Assembly: GCA_937975725.1 (NCBI GenBank)
Contig: CALJUL010000120.1
Coordinates: 1 to 48,151 of the forward strand
Source of the DNA: an uncultured Pseudoxanthomonas sp.
GTDB lineage: Bacteria > Pseudomonadota > Gammaproteobacteria > Xanthomonadales > Xanthomonadaceae
Length of the DNA: 48,151 nt
Reading direction: 5' to 3'
The notes below the pieces were generated by a model. It made no database searches and was not told the DNA's origin. It worked only from the letters and a program-made list of their open reading frames with translations. Below are positions 25,819-34,228 of this stretch, piece after piece. Every line of letters begins with the position of its first letter. Positions within the stretch are counted from its first letter, which is position 1. Both the position numbers and the translations under genes were made by a program.

Positions 25819-28422
25819 TCAGGAATCGGCGTGGCCGACCAGGCGGGCGCGGATCCGGGCGGTGAGCGGGTGGCGGGGGCCAAGGTAGCGGTGGGCTTCC
25901 ACCAGCGCGTCCTGGAGCAGGCGCTCGGCCTGCACGCCGTCCTGCGGTTGTCCGCGCGCCTGCAGGGCCTCGGCCAGCTCCAGTCGCCGTCCGGGCGCGG
26001 GCAGGTGCCGCCGCTGCGCGGTGTGCACGGCCTCGTGCAGCAGACCGATGGCTTCGGTCCGCAGGAGCAGGCGGGCGCTGGCCGAATCGCGCGTTGCCGC
26101 CAGCGCCATGAGCTGGTCGGCCAGGTCGGTCTTGGCTTCCAGGGTCTGTTCGTGCAGCGGGCCGAGGATGCGCTCCAGCGCCGCCACCGCCTCGCGCGCC
26201 AGCGGCACGCCGGCGCCGGGCTGCCGCTGCGAGGCGATCATGCCTTCCACGCGCAGCAGGTGCGCCGCTTCAGGATGGCCGGGTTCGAAGACCTTGCCGG
26301 CCATCCGGATGCTCGTCAGTATCCGTGCGGCCTCGTCCGTCTGGCCCTGCGCGACCAGCGCTTCGGCCAACATGCGCATCGCGTGCACCGTGCCCGGATG
26401 GGTGTCGCCGAGCCGGCGGCGACGCTCGTCCGCGGTCGAGCGCAGCAGTGCCGTCGCTTCGTCCTCGTGGCCCATCCGGCCGAGCACCACGGCCATCTGC
26501 TCGTGGGCGTCTTCCACCAGCAGAGGCTGCACGGGCGAGGCCAGGGTGATGGCGCGTTGCAGGTCGCTGCGCGCTTCGACCAGCCGGTAGCGCTCGCCCT
26601 GCCATTGGCCTTGCAGGATCAGCAGTTCCGCATCGCCGCTGCGGCGCACCGCTTCCGGCAGCGAAGCGAGGGATTGGCGGGCCAGCGCCAGGGTCGCCAG
26701 CGCGGCCTCGTGCTCGGACAGGCCCCATTGCGCGCGCGCCAGTTCGCACAGGAGCTGGTTCGAGGCCGGAGCGTCGGCCTTGCCCTGGTGCGAAGCCAGT
26801 TCGATGCCGGCGTAGACCGCCTCACGCGCCTCGGCGTGGCGCGCCATCAGGTTGAGCAGGACGGCCCGGGTGGTCTGGATCTGTACGCGGTCGCTGGCGG
26901 CCTGCAGGCGGCGCGAGGATTCGTCGACCAAGGACAGGGCGTGGGCGTAGTCGCCCAGCATGGCGTAGTTGCGCGCCAGCGACAGCAGCGCGCGTGAGCG
27001 GATCAGCGGCTGCTCGTCCAGCGGCAGTGCGCGCAGGCTGGCTTCCGTCTGCGCCAGCAACTGGCGCGAACTCATCCGCGATTCGCCCAGGCCCGACAGG
27101 GTGGCCGAGCCGAGCACGCGTTCGAGCAGTGCGGTGACCTGCGCCGAGGCTTCGACCTGCGCGGTGTTCTGCCTGTATTGCACGCCCAGCAGCACGACCG
27201 CGCTGAGCAGGGTCACGCTGGCCAGTGCGCCGAGCGTGCAGGCCGCGGCGTTGCGGCGCAGGAAGCATTCCAGGCGGTAGCCCAGGCCGTTGCCGTGGGC
27301 CATGACCGGGCGCCGTTGCAGCCATCGTTCCAGGTCGTCGCGCAGGGCAGTGGCGTCGGGGTAGCGCGCGGCGGGGTCGGTCGCCACGCAGCGGCTGGCG
27401 ATGCTTTCCAGTCCGTCCGCCAGCAGGCGCGACAGCGCGCGGTTGTGCGGCAGCCCGCGCTGGCGCGCGATGGCGGCGGGCGCCGAGTCGAGCAGGCGCC
27501 GCATCGCCCGCGGCGGTTCCGGCTTCTGCATGATCCGCGCGTGCATCGGGTGCAGCGGCACCGGCCAGTCGCCGCACAGCAGCCGGTACATCACCACGCC
27601 CATGCCGTAGACGTCGCTGGTGAAATCCGGTGGCGCGCCGGTGTGCGCCTCGGGCGCTGCGTAGCCGTTGGAGATGGCGATGCGCTGCGACTGCCCGCCG
27701 CCGGCCAGCGAGGCCGAGATGCCGAAGTCCACCAGGAAGACGTGCCCCTGCGGCGTCACCAGCAGGTTGTCCGGCTTGATGTCCTGGTGGACGACGTGGC
27801 AGCGGTGCGCGTAGGCGAGCGCGTCGCAGGCCTGCACCAGCAGGCGGACGCGCTCGGCCACGCTGACGTCGCGCTGGTCGCACCATTGCTCGATGCCCTG
27901 GCCGTCGACGTACTGCATCGCGAACCAGTGCGTGCCGTCCACCTCCACGCCGCCGTCCAGCAGCGCGGCGATGTGCGGGTGTTCGAGTTGCGCCAGGTAC
28001 CTGCGCTCGTTGCGGAAGGCTTCCACCAGTTGCGGCGAGGACAGTTCGGCGCGGATGCATTTCAGCGCCACGCGCTGTTCGTATTGCCCGTCCGCGCGGT
28101 ACGCCTCGTACACCGTGCCCATGCCGCCCACCGAGAGCAGGCCGCCGATCCGCCACGGTCCCAGCCGGGTGCCGCAGCGGGATTCGTGCGGTGCGTTGGC
28201 GCGGGGGATGTCGCGCGCCAGCACTTCCAGCGGCGGCGTGTCCAGCCGGTGCTCCAGGGCGTCGGCGACCAGCAGCTCGACCAGCGCGGCATGCGCCGCC
28301 GGGTCCTCCTGTTCCAGCCGTGCCAGGGCCCGCGACTGCCGGTGATGGGGCATGTCGGCGAACTCGTCGAACATGGCCAGCGCGCGCGCCGCGGTGCTGT
28401 CCATCAGCCGGCCGTCGTCCAT
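25819..28422 (-). CDS. Ser/Thr protein kinase with TPR-like region, partner of ECF43 sigma factor
   Basis: 867 residues from ATG 28422 (MDDGRLMDSTAARALAMFDE); ATG 28404 and 28557 are other choices, and none has a clear ribosome site. Kinase domain: SVGGMGTVYEA (97 on), Lys121 in ALKCI, HQDIKPDNLL (212-221), VDFGISA (231-237). A membrane helix follows at about residue 400 (CTLGALASVTLLSAVVLLGV), then TPR-like helices, which would lie in the periplasm and may sense a signal. The gene follows the ECF43 sigma gene. In Xanthomonas citri (EcfK/PknS) and Vibrio (EcfP/PknT) such a kinase activates its sigma factor; I infer the same here. Confidence 0.85.
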   Translation of the reverse strand: MDDGRLMDSTAARALAMFDEFADMPHHRQSRALARLEQEDPAAHAALVELLVADALEHRLDTPPLEVLARDIPRANAPHESRCGTRLGPWRIGGLLSVGGMGTVYEAYRADGQYEQRVALKCIRAELSSPQLVEAFRNERRYLAQLEHPHIAALLDGGVEVDGTHWFAMQYVDGQGIEQWCDQRDVSVAERVRLLVQACDALAYAHRCHVVHQDIKPDNLLVTPQGHVFLVDFGISASLAGGGQSQRIAISNGYAAPEAHTGAPPDFTSDVYGMGVVMYRLLCGDWPVPLHPMHARIMQKPEPPRAMRRLLDSAPAAIARQRGLPHNRALSRLLADGLESIASRCVATDPAARYPDATALRDDLERWLQRRPVMAHGNGLGYRLECFLRRNAAACTLGALASVTLLSAVVLLGVQYRQNTAQVEASAQVTALLERVLGSATLSGLGESRMSSRQLLAQTEASLRALPLDEQPLIRSRALLSLARNYAMLGDYAHALSLVDESSRRLQAASDRVQIQTTRAVLLNLMARHAEAREAVYAGIELASHQGKADAPASNQLLCELARAQWGLSEHEAALATLALARQSLASLPEAVRRSGDAELLILQGQWQGERYRLVEARSDLQRAITLASPVQPLLVEDAHEQMAVVLGRMGHEDEATALLRSTADERRRRLGDTHPGTVHAMRMLAEALVAQGQTDEAARILTSIRMAGKVFEPGHPEAAHLLRVEGMIASQRQPGAGVPLAREAVAALERILGPLHEQTLEAKTDLADQLMALAATRDSASARLLLRTEAIGLLHEAVHTAQRRHLPAPGRRLELAEALQARGQPQDGVQAERLLQDALVEAHRYLGPRHPLTARIRARLVGHADS

Positions 28423-28624
28423 GGAAGGGGCGGGCGAGGAATTGATCACGGCACGCCGAGGTCGCCCGGCGACTGGCGCGGGATGCGAGGGGGGTGCGGC
28501 GAAGCCGGAGTGGGGTCCACGTATCCGCTTTCGGAGCGTGGCTGCCCGGGAGGACATCAGGAATGCCGGCGGTGCGCAGGAGCCGGCATGACCGTCGTGC
28601 CAGCCGCGGCGGGCACGGGTGTGC

Positions 28625-29251
28625 TCAGGCGGGGAGGGGGTCTTCGCCGTCGCCCAGGTGACTGAACAGGAAGGCGCGCGCTTTGCGCCAGTCGCGCCGC
28701 ACGGTGCGTTCGGTAACCTTCAATACGTCCGCGATTTCCAGTTCGCTCAGTCCGCCGAAATAGCGCAGTTCGACCACCTGCGCCAGGCGCGCGTCCAGCG
28801 TGGCCAGTTCGTTCAACGCCTGGTCCAGGATCAGCAGTTGTTCCAGGTGGGTGTTGTAGCCCGGGTCGTTGACCTGGTCCAGGGTGAGCAGCTCCATGCC
28901 TTCGCCGCGCTTCTCGGCCAGCGCGCGGCGGACTTCGTCCAACAGAACGAACCGCATCGCGCGGGCGATCAGTGCCACCAGGTGCGCGCGGTTCTCGACA
29001 TCGAAGTCGGCGCTGGCCAGGCGGATCCAGGTCTCGCTGATCAGCGAGGTGGGCGAACGCACGTGGTTGCGCCGCTGCTGGCGGATCTGCGAGCGGGCGA
29101 TCCGGTGCAGGTCCTGGTACAGCAGGGCGTAGATCCTGTCCCACGCCTCGGGCCGGCCGGCGCGCACGTCCGACAGCAGGCGGGTCACCGACTCCTGGTC
29201 GCCGGGGACAGTGAAATCTCCGTTATCGAACAGGTCGATCTCACTGGGCAT
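28625..29251 (-). CDS. ECF sigma factor of the ECF43 group (kinase-activated type)
   Basis: 208 residues from ATG 29251 (MPSEIDLFDNGDF); a GTG at 29266 is possible. Region 2 runs RPEAWDRIYALLYQDLHRIA and onward; region 4 is ELRYFGGLSELEIADVLK with VTERTVRRDWRKA as recognition helix. Where most ECF factors have the acidic DAED-like stretch of region 2.2, this one has RSPTSLISETWIRL, so Thr68 could become phosphorylated to restore negative charge, as described for EcfP of Vibrio. The kinase gene lies directly downstream. In Xanthomonas citri the matching pair switches on a type VI secretion system; no such genes are in this window. Confidence 0.82.
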   Translation of the reverse strand: MPSEIDLFDNGDFTVPGDQESVTRLLSDVRAGRPEAWDRIYALLYQDLHRIARSQIRQQRRNHVRSPTSLISETWIRLASADFDVENRAHLVALIARAMRFVLLDEVRRALAEKRGEGMELLTLDQVNDPGYNTHLEQLLILDQALNELATLDARLAQVVELRYFGGLSELEIADVLKVTERTVRRDWRKARAFLFSHLGDGEDPLPA

Positions 29252-29477
29252 GCAGACCGCCCCCACACCCGTGGCCCCAGATCACGGGCGGCATGTCCGG
29301 GATGGACGCGTTGTCACGATTCCATCCCATCGAGGGCCCTCCAATGTCGCGTCGCATGCAAGACAGAAATTTCCTTCACCGATCCAGCTTAGCACCAAAG
29401 GCGGATTCGTTCGGGAGAAAACGCAGGCGCGGCACGCAACGGGGGACGGCAAGCGAGTGGATACAGGAGGAAGCTTC

Positions 29478-30002
29478 ATGGGGGAGATGAGCGGTTCTCT
29501 GCTGGAGGGAACGACCGGCATCGCGGGCATCCGCGTACGCAGCGACGCACCGCGCGCGCTGAGCGTCGAGGAGAGCGCACGGCCGTTGATGCCATTGGGG
29601 GAAAAGGCGCCGCCCGCGCCGGAAGGCGTGGGCCCGAGGGCGCTGAGCCAGTGGAACGTCCTGCAGCGCATGAGCGCGGAGGAATGGGCGCAGATGATGC
29701 AGGTGCTGCCCGGCCGCATCGGCGCGCGTGCGCGCCACGGCGGCAATGCGCGCCGGTTCGTCGAAGCCGTGCTGTGGGTGGCCCAGACGGGGGCGTACTG
29801 GTCGGACCTGCCGCGTGGGTACGGGCCCTGGCACGGCATCTACGTGCGCTTCATCCGCTGGGCGCAGGACGGCAACTGGAACGGCGTGCTGGCCAAGTTC
29901 GAGGAGAACGACCAGCGCCGCGTCGATCTCGCCGCGCTGGTCGAGCGCTACCTCAAGCGCAACAACACCAAGCACCTGAGCCGCATGATGCGGTCATCGT
30001 GA
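29478..30002 (+). CDS. Domesticated IS5-type transposase N-terminal domain protein (DUF4096-like)
   Basis: 174 residues from ATG 29478, with GGAGG at 29466-29470 upstream. Residues ~50-145 (LSQWNVLQRMSAEEWAQMM, RHGGNARRFVEAVLWVAQTG, YWSDLPRGYGPWHGIYVRF, IRWAQDGNWNGVLAKF) match the DUF4096 DNA-binding part at the start of IS5-family transposases. The DDE catalytic domain that should follow is absent and the protein ends in a short basic tail. A long acidic/Pro-rich N-terminal extension is added. Good start site and lack of IS ends argue for a captured regulator rather than a fresh IS remnant. Confidence 0.7.
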   Translation: MGEMSGSLLEGTTGIAGIRVRSDAPRALSVEESARPLMPLGEKAPPAPEGVGPRALSQWNVLQRMSAEEWAQMMQVLPGRIGARARHGGNARRFVEAVLWVAQTGAYWSDLPRGYGPWHGIYVRFIRWAQDGNWNGVLAKFEENDQRRVDLAALVERYLKRNNTKHLSRMMRSS

Positions 30003-30221
30003 TGCGCTGATCGCACGCCACCGGTCCCGGCACGGCCGGCGATCCACGCACGCGTCGGGCGTGCCGCGGATGCCGCCGTTCCGCTACGTCGCCGGATGGC
30101 GTGGACGGAACCGTCCTCCGCGCGTCCCCCGCGTCGAGGATGGCGGAAGCGGCCTAGCCCCCAGGTCCGTTTCCAGCCTGCCATGCCCGACACATGGCAG
30201 GCATTGCGCTCCGGCGCCGGA

Positions 30222-30252
30222 GGGGGAGGTGCAATGCCTCCCCCTCTTTCTA
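30222..30252 (+). terminator. Rho-independent terminator
   Basis: GGGGGAGG (30222-30229) pairs with CCTCCCCC (30237-30244), followed by TCTTTCT. It lies 220 bases downstream of the DUF4096-like gene. A second stem, TGCCATG/CATGGCA, lies at about 30179-30199. Confidence 0.65.
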
Positions 30253-30363
30253 GCATCGCCGGCATGCGCCCGCCCGGCGTCGCGGGTTCCTCACGTTTTC
30301 CTTCGCCTGCCTTAACCTGCGCGGGGCTACATTGCGCGGACCGCAAGCGTGGAGGAAGCGCCC

Positions 30364-30582
30364 ATGAGTACGCACGTGTTTTTCGCGCAGGACGAATCCG
30401 GCCGCCGCTGCCGCATCAGCGCGCTGCGCGGCGACGCCGCGGCGTCGGTCGCCGGCGGCACCCACGACCACGACGGTGCGCCGGTATACGTGCTGGAGGA
30501 CGGCAGCCGCGTGCGCCGGATCGACAACGACACCTTCCAGATCGTCGGCACCGGTGCCTATGTCACCCGCGTGGCGGACTGA
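30364..30582 (+). CDS. Small unknown protein
   Basis: 72 residues from ATG 30364 (MSTHVFFAQDESGRRCRISA), with GGAGGA about ten bases upstream. It is a compact, acidic, beta-rich sequence (GAPVYVLEDGSRVRRIDNDT, FQIVGTGAYVTRV) with no signal peptide. I do not recognise a family. Its stop TGA (30580-30582) directly abuts the apt stop on the other strand. Confidence 0.65.
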   Translation: MSTHVFFAQDESGRRCRISALRGDAAASVAGGTHDHDGAPVYVLEDGSRVRRIDNDTFQIVGTGAYVTRVAD

Positions 30583-31104
30583 CTAGCCGGTCCGCAGCGC
30601 GGCGTGCAGCGGCACGTCCGTAGGCCAGCCGCCGCGCGCGCCCAGCGACGCCAGTTCGACCAGTACGCCGGCGCCGACGACGACGGCTTTCTGTTGCATC
30701 AGCAACGATAGCCCGGCCTTGAGCGTGCCGCCGGTCGCCAGGACATCGTCGACCAGCACCACGCGCGCGCCGGCCGGCAAAGCATCGGCATGGAGTTCCA
30801 GGCGGTCGCGCCCGTATTCCAGCCCGTAGTCCACGGCGACGGTGCGTGCGGGCAGCTTGCCCGGCTTGCGCAGCGGCACGAAGCCCGCCGCCAGCACCTG
30901 CGCCAGCGCCGCGCCGAGGATGAACCCGCGCGCCTCGATGCCGACGACCGCATCGATCCGTTCCCCGCGCCACGGCGCGGCCATGGCCTGCACCGCATCG
31001 GCGAACGCATGGGCGTCCGCCAGCACCGGCGTGATGTCCTTGAACAGGATGCCGGGCAGCGGGAAATCGGGAACGTCGCGGATCAGCTCGGCCCACTGGG
31101 GCAT
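30583..31104 (-). CDS. apt: Adenine phosphoribosyltransferase
   Basis: 173 residues, normal for the family. It converts adenine and PRPP to AMP in purine salvage. The PRPP-binding loop VLVDDVLATGGT (116-127), the adenine-site region GIEARGFILG and the early IRDVPDFPLPGILFKDITP are all in place. The start MPQWAELI fits known Apt proteins. It is cytoplasmic and stands alone, convergent with the small gene at 30364. Confidence 0.95.
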   Translation of the reverse strand: MPQWAELIRDVPDFPLPGILFKDITPVLADAHAFADAVQAMAAPWRGERIDAVVGIEARGFILGAALAQVLAAGFVPLRKPGKLPARTVAVDYGLEYGRDRLELHADALPAGARVVLVDDVLATGGTLKAGLSLLMQQKAVVVGAGVLVELASLGARGGWPTDVPLHAALRTG

Positions 31105-31764
31105 GACGATGGCCTTGTCAGCAAAACACCGATGCTAGTGCGCCCGGGCACGCGATGGCTGCCCGCGCAAACCGCCGACACCACGGCACTACCCCTGTGG
31201 GAGGGGCTTCAGCCCCGGCCGCAAGGCTTGCGCGCAACCAGAAACAAACCAGCTCCACCAAACTTGCAGTGCCGGAGACAATTCCCGAACACCTCGCACG
31301 TCCACAACCCGCGGGACATCGCGGGCACCAAAACGTGTGCAACCACACTCGCATCGTATCCATCCAATCACGCCGCTCCGCATGCACGCACCATGCGCCC
31401 ATGCGCCCATGCGCCCAGGAATTCCTGTCCATGCCCGTCGTGTGTCGTCGCAGCACGTCCGGATCAGGCATCGAACGGAATCCACGCAGCCGTTTTCACT
31501 CCATGCCGCTCGATCCGCTCGCGCGCACCCTCTACGACGACTCTCGGTCATGCGCACAGCATGTCTTCGCCATCGCGCGCTGGATCACGAACGGAATCCA
31601 CATGGCGACATCCATATCCATTCGCCCCGTCGGTCCAATTCGCGTGTGCGCATGCCAGCACCCGTAACCACCTGACGCAGGTTACGCATCACCGCGGCCG
31701 CACGCCCGAATCGGGATCCGAACGAAACCCATGCGGCCCTACGGACACTCCAGCCACCCCGCAC
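31105..31764. other. Gene-free stretch with short repeats
   Basis: About 660 bases, less GC-rich than the genes around it, without a credible ORF. Features seen: a REP-like GTGGGAGGGGCTTCAGCCCC at about 31198-31217; the 8-bp unit CATGCGCC three times at 31392-31415; and GAACGGAATCCAC at 31473-31485 and 31589-31601, with a degenerate third copy (GAACGAAACCCAT) at about 31720-31732, each preceded by GGATC. Confidence 0.5.
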
Positions 31765-33039
31765 TCAATCCGTCCCGCACGCCCGCGCCCGTTTCCGCAG
31801 CAATTCCTGTTCGCGCACGTTGCGCGTCATCGCCGCCGCGCGTTCGAATTCCGCGCGCGCCTCCACGTGCCGGCCCAGCCTGGACAGCAGGTCGCCGCGC
31901 ACGCTGGGCAGCAGGTGGTAGTGCGCCAGCACGGGATCGTCGCGCAGCCGGTCCACCAGCGGCAGCGCCGCGGCCGGGCCGGAGGCCATCGATACCGCCA
32001 CCGCGCGGTTGAGTTCCACCACCGGCGACGGCGCCACTTGTGCCAGTGCCGCGTACAGCGTGGCGATGCGCGTCCAGTCGGTGTCGTCCGCAGTCGGCGC
32101 GCGCGCATGGCAGGCGGCGATGGCGGCCTGCAACGCATAGGGGCCGAAGGCGCCGCCCAGCCGCTCCGCCCGCGCCAGTGCGTCCAGGCCGCGATGGACC
32201 AGCAGCGGGTCCCAGCGGCTGCGGTCCTGTTCCAGAAGCAGCACCGGTTCGCCGTCCCGGCCGGTGCGCGCGGGCAGCCGCGATGCCTGGATCTCCATCA
32301 GCGCGACCAGGCCGTGCACTTCCGGTTCGTGCGGCGCCAGCGCGGCCAGCATCCGGCCCAGGCGCAGCGCTTCCTCGCACAGCGGCGGGCGCATCCAGTC
32401 GTCGCCGCTGGTCGCCGAATAGCCTTCGTTGAAGACCAGGTAGACCACGCCCAGCACCGAGGACAGCCGCGCCCGCAAGGCTTCGCCGCGCGGCACCTCG
32501 AACGCCGCGTCGGACCCGGCCAGCGTGCGCTTGGCGCGCACGATGCGCTGGGCGACGGTGGCCTCCGGCACCAGGAAGGCGCGCGCGATCTCGTCGGTGG
32601 TCAGCCCGCACAGCAGGCGCAGCGTCAGCGCCACCCGTGCCTCCATTGACAGCGCCGGATGGCAGGCCACGAACACCAGCCGCAGCAGGTCGTCGTCGAT
32701 GTCGTGGTCGAGGGCTTCCTCGGCCTGCTCCCGCCGCTCCTCGTGCGCGTCCTCCAGTTCGCGCGCCAGTTCCGCGTGCTTGCGGTCCAGCAACTGGCGC
32801 CGGCGCAGGCGGTCGATGGCGCGCCGCTTGGCGGTGGTCATCAGCCAGGCTCCCGGGTTGTCGGGCACGCCGTCACGGGGCCAGGCTTCCATCGCGGCGA
32901 CCAATGCGTCCTGCGCCAGTTCCTCGGCCAGGTCCAGGTCGCGCACCATGCGCACCAGGCCGGCGATCAGGCGGGTGGATTCGATCCGCCAGACGGCATC
33001 GATGGCGCGGTGGGTGGCGACGTCCTGCATGGCCGCCAT
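31765..33039 (-). CDS. ECF sigma factor with DUF6596/TPR-like C-terminal extension (ECF42 group)
   Basis: 424 residues from ATG 33039 (MAAMQDVATHRAIDAVWRIE); ATG 33030 is as likely. Region 2 contains DLAEELAQDALVAAMEAW and GAWLMTTAKRRAIDRLRR; region 4 is GLTTDEIARAFLVPEATVAQ. The extension from ~190 on (VVYLVFNEGYSATSG, HGLVALMEIQASRLPAR, LDALARAERLGGAFGPYALQ) is the helical C-terminal domain that defines ECF42 and is needed for activity in that group; no anti-sigma factor is expected. ECF42 genes usually neighbour YCII/DGPF proteins; here the upstream gene encodes a VOC protein instead. Confidence 0.85.
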   Translation of the reverse strand: MAAMQDVATHRAIDAVWRIESTRLIAGLVRMVRDLDLAEELAQDALVAAMEAWPRDGVPDNPGAWLMTTAKRRAIDRLRRRQLLDRKHAELARELEDAHEERREQAEEALDHDIDDDLLRLVFVACHPALSMEARVALTLRLLCGLTTDEIARAFLVPEATVAQRIVRAKRTLAGSDAAFEVPRGEALRARLSSVLGVVYLVFNEGYSATSGDDWMRPPLCEEALRLGRMLAALAPHEPEVHGLVALMEIQASRLPARTGRDGEPVLLLEQDRSRWDPLLVHRGLDALARAERLGGAFGPYALQAAIAACHARAPTADDTDWTRIATLYAALAQVAPSPVVELNRAVAVSMASGPAAALPLVDRLRDDPVLAHYHLLPSVRGDLLSRLGRHVEARAEFERAAAMTRNVREQELLRKRARACGTD

Positions 33040-33121
33040 CACAGCATGCCGCCGCCGCGGGCGCACGCTGCGCCGCGCACCGCTGGTCGCAGGCACGGGC
33101 CATGGGCGCGCCCCGGCGCCG

Positions 33122-33535
33122 TCATGCATCCTTCTCGCAGTTGACCATCCACGGCACGCCGAAGCGGTCCACCAGCATGCCGAAGCGCGCCGCCCAGAAC
33201 GTCGCCGCCAGCGGCATGGTCACCTGGCCGCCTTCGGCGAGCGCGGCGAACACCCGTTCGGCCTCGGCGACACTGTCCACTGCCAGCGCCACCGAGCAGC
33301 CGTCGACGCCGTGGTAGGGAGGGTCGGGATGGTTGTCCGAGGCCATCAGCACGGTCTGCCCGAAGGTCACGCTGGAATGCATGATCCGGTCCCGATGGCT
33401 GGCCGGCATGTCGCCGCAGCCCTCGGTCTGGCCGAAGCGCATCATCGGCCCCAGCGTGCCGCCGGTGGCCTGCGCGTAGAAGGCGAGGGCGGCTTCGCAG
33501 TCGCCGTCGAAGATCAGGTACGGATTGACGTTCAT
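33122..33535 (-). CDS. VOC family (PhnB/glyoxalase-like) protein
   Basis: 137 residues from ATG 33535 (MNVNPYLIFDGDCEAALAFY). The paired beta-alpha-beta-beta-beta units and end FWAARFGMLVDRFGVPWMVN are those of PhnB-like proteins, often mis-annotated as 3-demethylubiquinone methyltransferases. These proteins bind a metal and small molecules; the exact role is unknown. It lies upstream of the ECF42 sigma gene, same strand, 82 bases apart, so the two probably form an operon. Confidence 0.85.
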   Translation of the reverse strand: MNVNPYLIFDGDCEAALAFYAQATGGTLGPMMRFGQTEGCGDMPASHRDRIMHSSVTFGQTVLMASDNHPDPPYHGVDGCSVALAVDSVAEAERVFAALAEGGQVTMPLAATFWAARFGMLVDRFGVPWMVNCEKDA

Positions 33536-33821
33536 GGTGGGTGCCTCGCAAGGAATGGAAGCGGCCTGCCGCTCCGGCCGTTGGCCGGGGGGATCGGTGC
33601 GTTCCTGCGACGAACCGGCGGCGCGGATTTCGACAGGCCGGCGCGCCGCCATCCGCAGCGGAAGCCGGCCGGCGAACGCGAGCGCACAAGTCGCCTATTG
33701 CCGTCCTTCACCATCCGCCACCTGCCACCAGCCGTCCACCATCGCCCCGCGATGCCGATTCACGCCGGCCTCCCACCCCCGGCCTTACCGTGCCGGCATT
33801 CCCATTGCCGCCGGAGCCCGC

Positions 33822-34214
33822 ATGTCCTTCCGTCTCCTGTTCACCCGCATGGCCAAGGCCGCCTCCTCGTTCACCGGCCGTCCCGCCTGCTTCGTGCTGG
33901 CCGTCGCCATCCTGCTGGTGTGGGCGCTGAGCGGGCCGATGTTCGGCTTCAGCGACACCTGGCAACTCGTCGTCAACACCGGCACCACCATCGTGACCTT
34001 CCTGATGGTCTTCCTGATCCAGAACACCCAGAACCGCGACACCGAGGCCATGCAGATCAAGCTGGACGAGCTGATCCGGGTGAGCCGCAACGCCAACAAC
34101 GCGCTGCTCGACCTGGAGGAGATGGAGGAGCACGAGCTCGACACTCTGCGCGCACACTACGAGGACATGGCGCGCAAGGCGCGCGAACTGCGCCAGGCCA
34201 AGCGCGATGGCTGA
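33822..34214 (+). CDS. Small membrane protein of the low-affinity iron permease family
   Basis: 130 residues from ATG 33822. Two membrane helices (ACFVLAVAILLVWALSGPMF; TIVTFLMVFLIQ) enclose GFSDTWQLVVNTGTT, and the C-terminal ~60 residues form a charged coiled coil (NRDTEAMQIKLDELIRVS). This pattern is typical of bacterial proteins assigned to PF04120 because of likeness to yeast Fet4, although iron transport has not been shown for the short bacterial forms, to my knowledge. It stands alone, convergent with the SDR gene. Confidence 0.82.
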   Translation: MSFRLLFTRMAKAASSFTGRPACFVLAVAILLVWALSGPMFGFSDTWQLVVNTGTTIVTFLMVFLIQNTQNRDTEAMQIKLDELIRVSRNANNALLDLEEMEEHELDTLRAHYEDMARKARELRQAKRDG

Positions 34215-34228
34215 GGCATCGGCGCCGC

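Noticed and set aside
29478..30002. Active IS5 insertion sequence
   Set aside because: No DDE catalytic domain, no terminal inverted repeats or target duplication seen.
31155..31667. A 170-residue open frame in the spacer upstream of apt
   Set aside because: Runs through REP-like and tandem repeats, with no start site or recognisable protein pattern.
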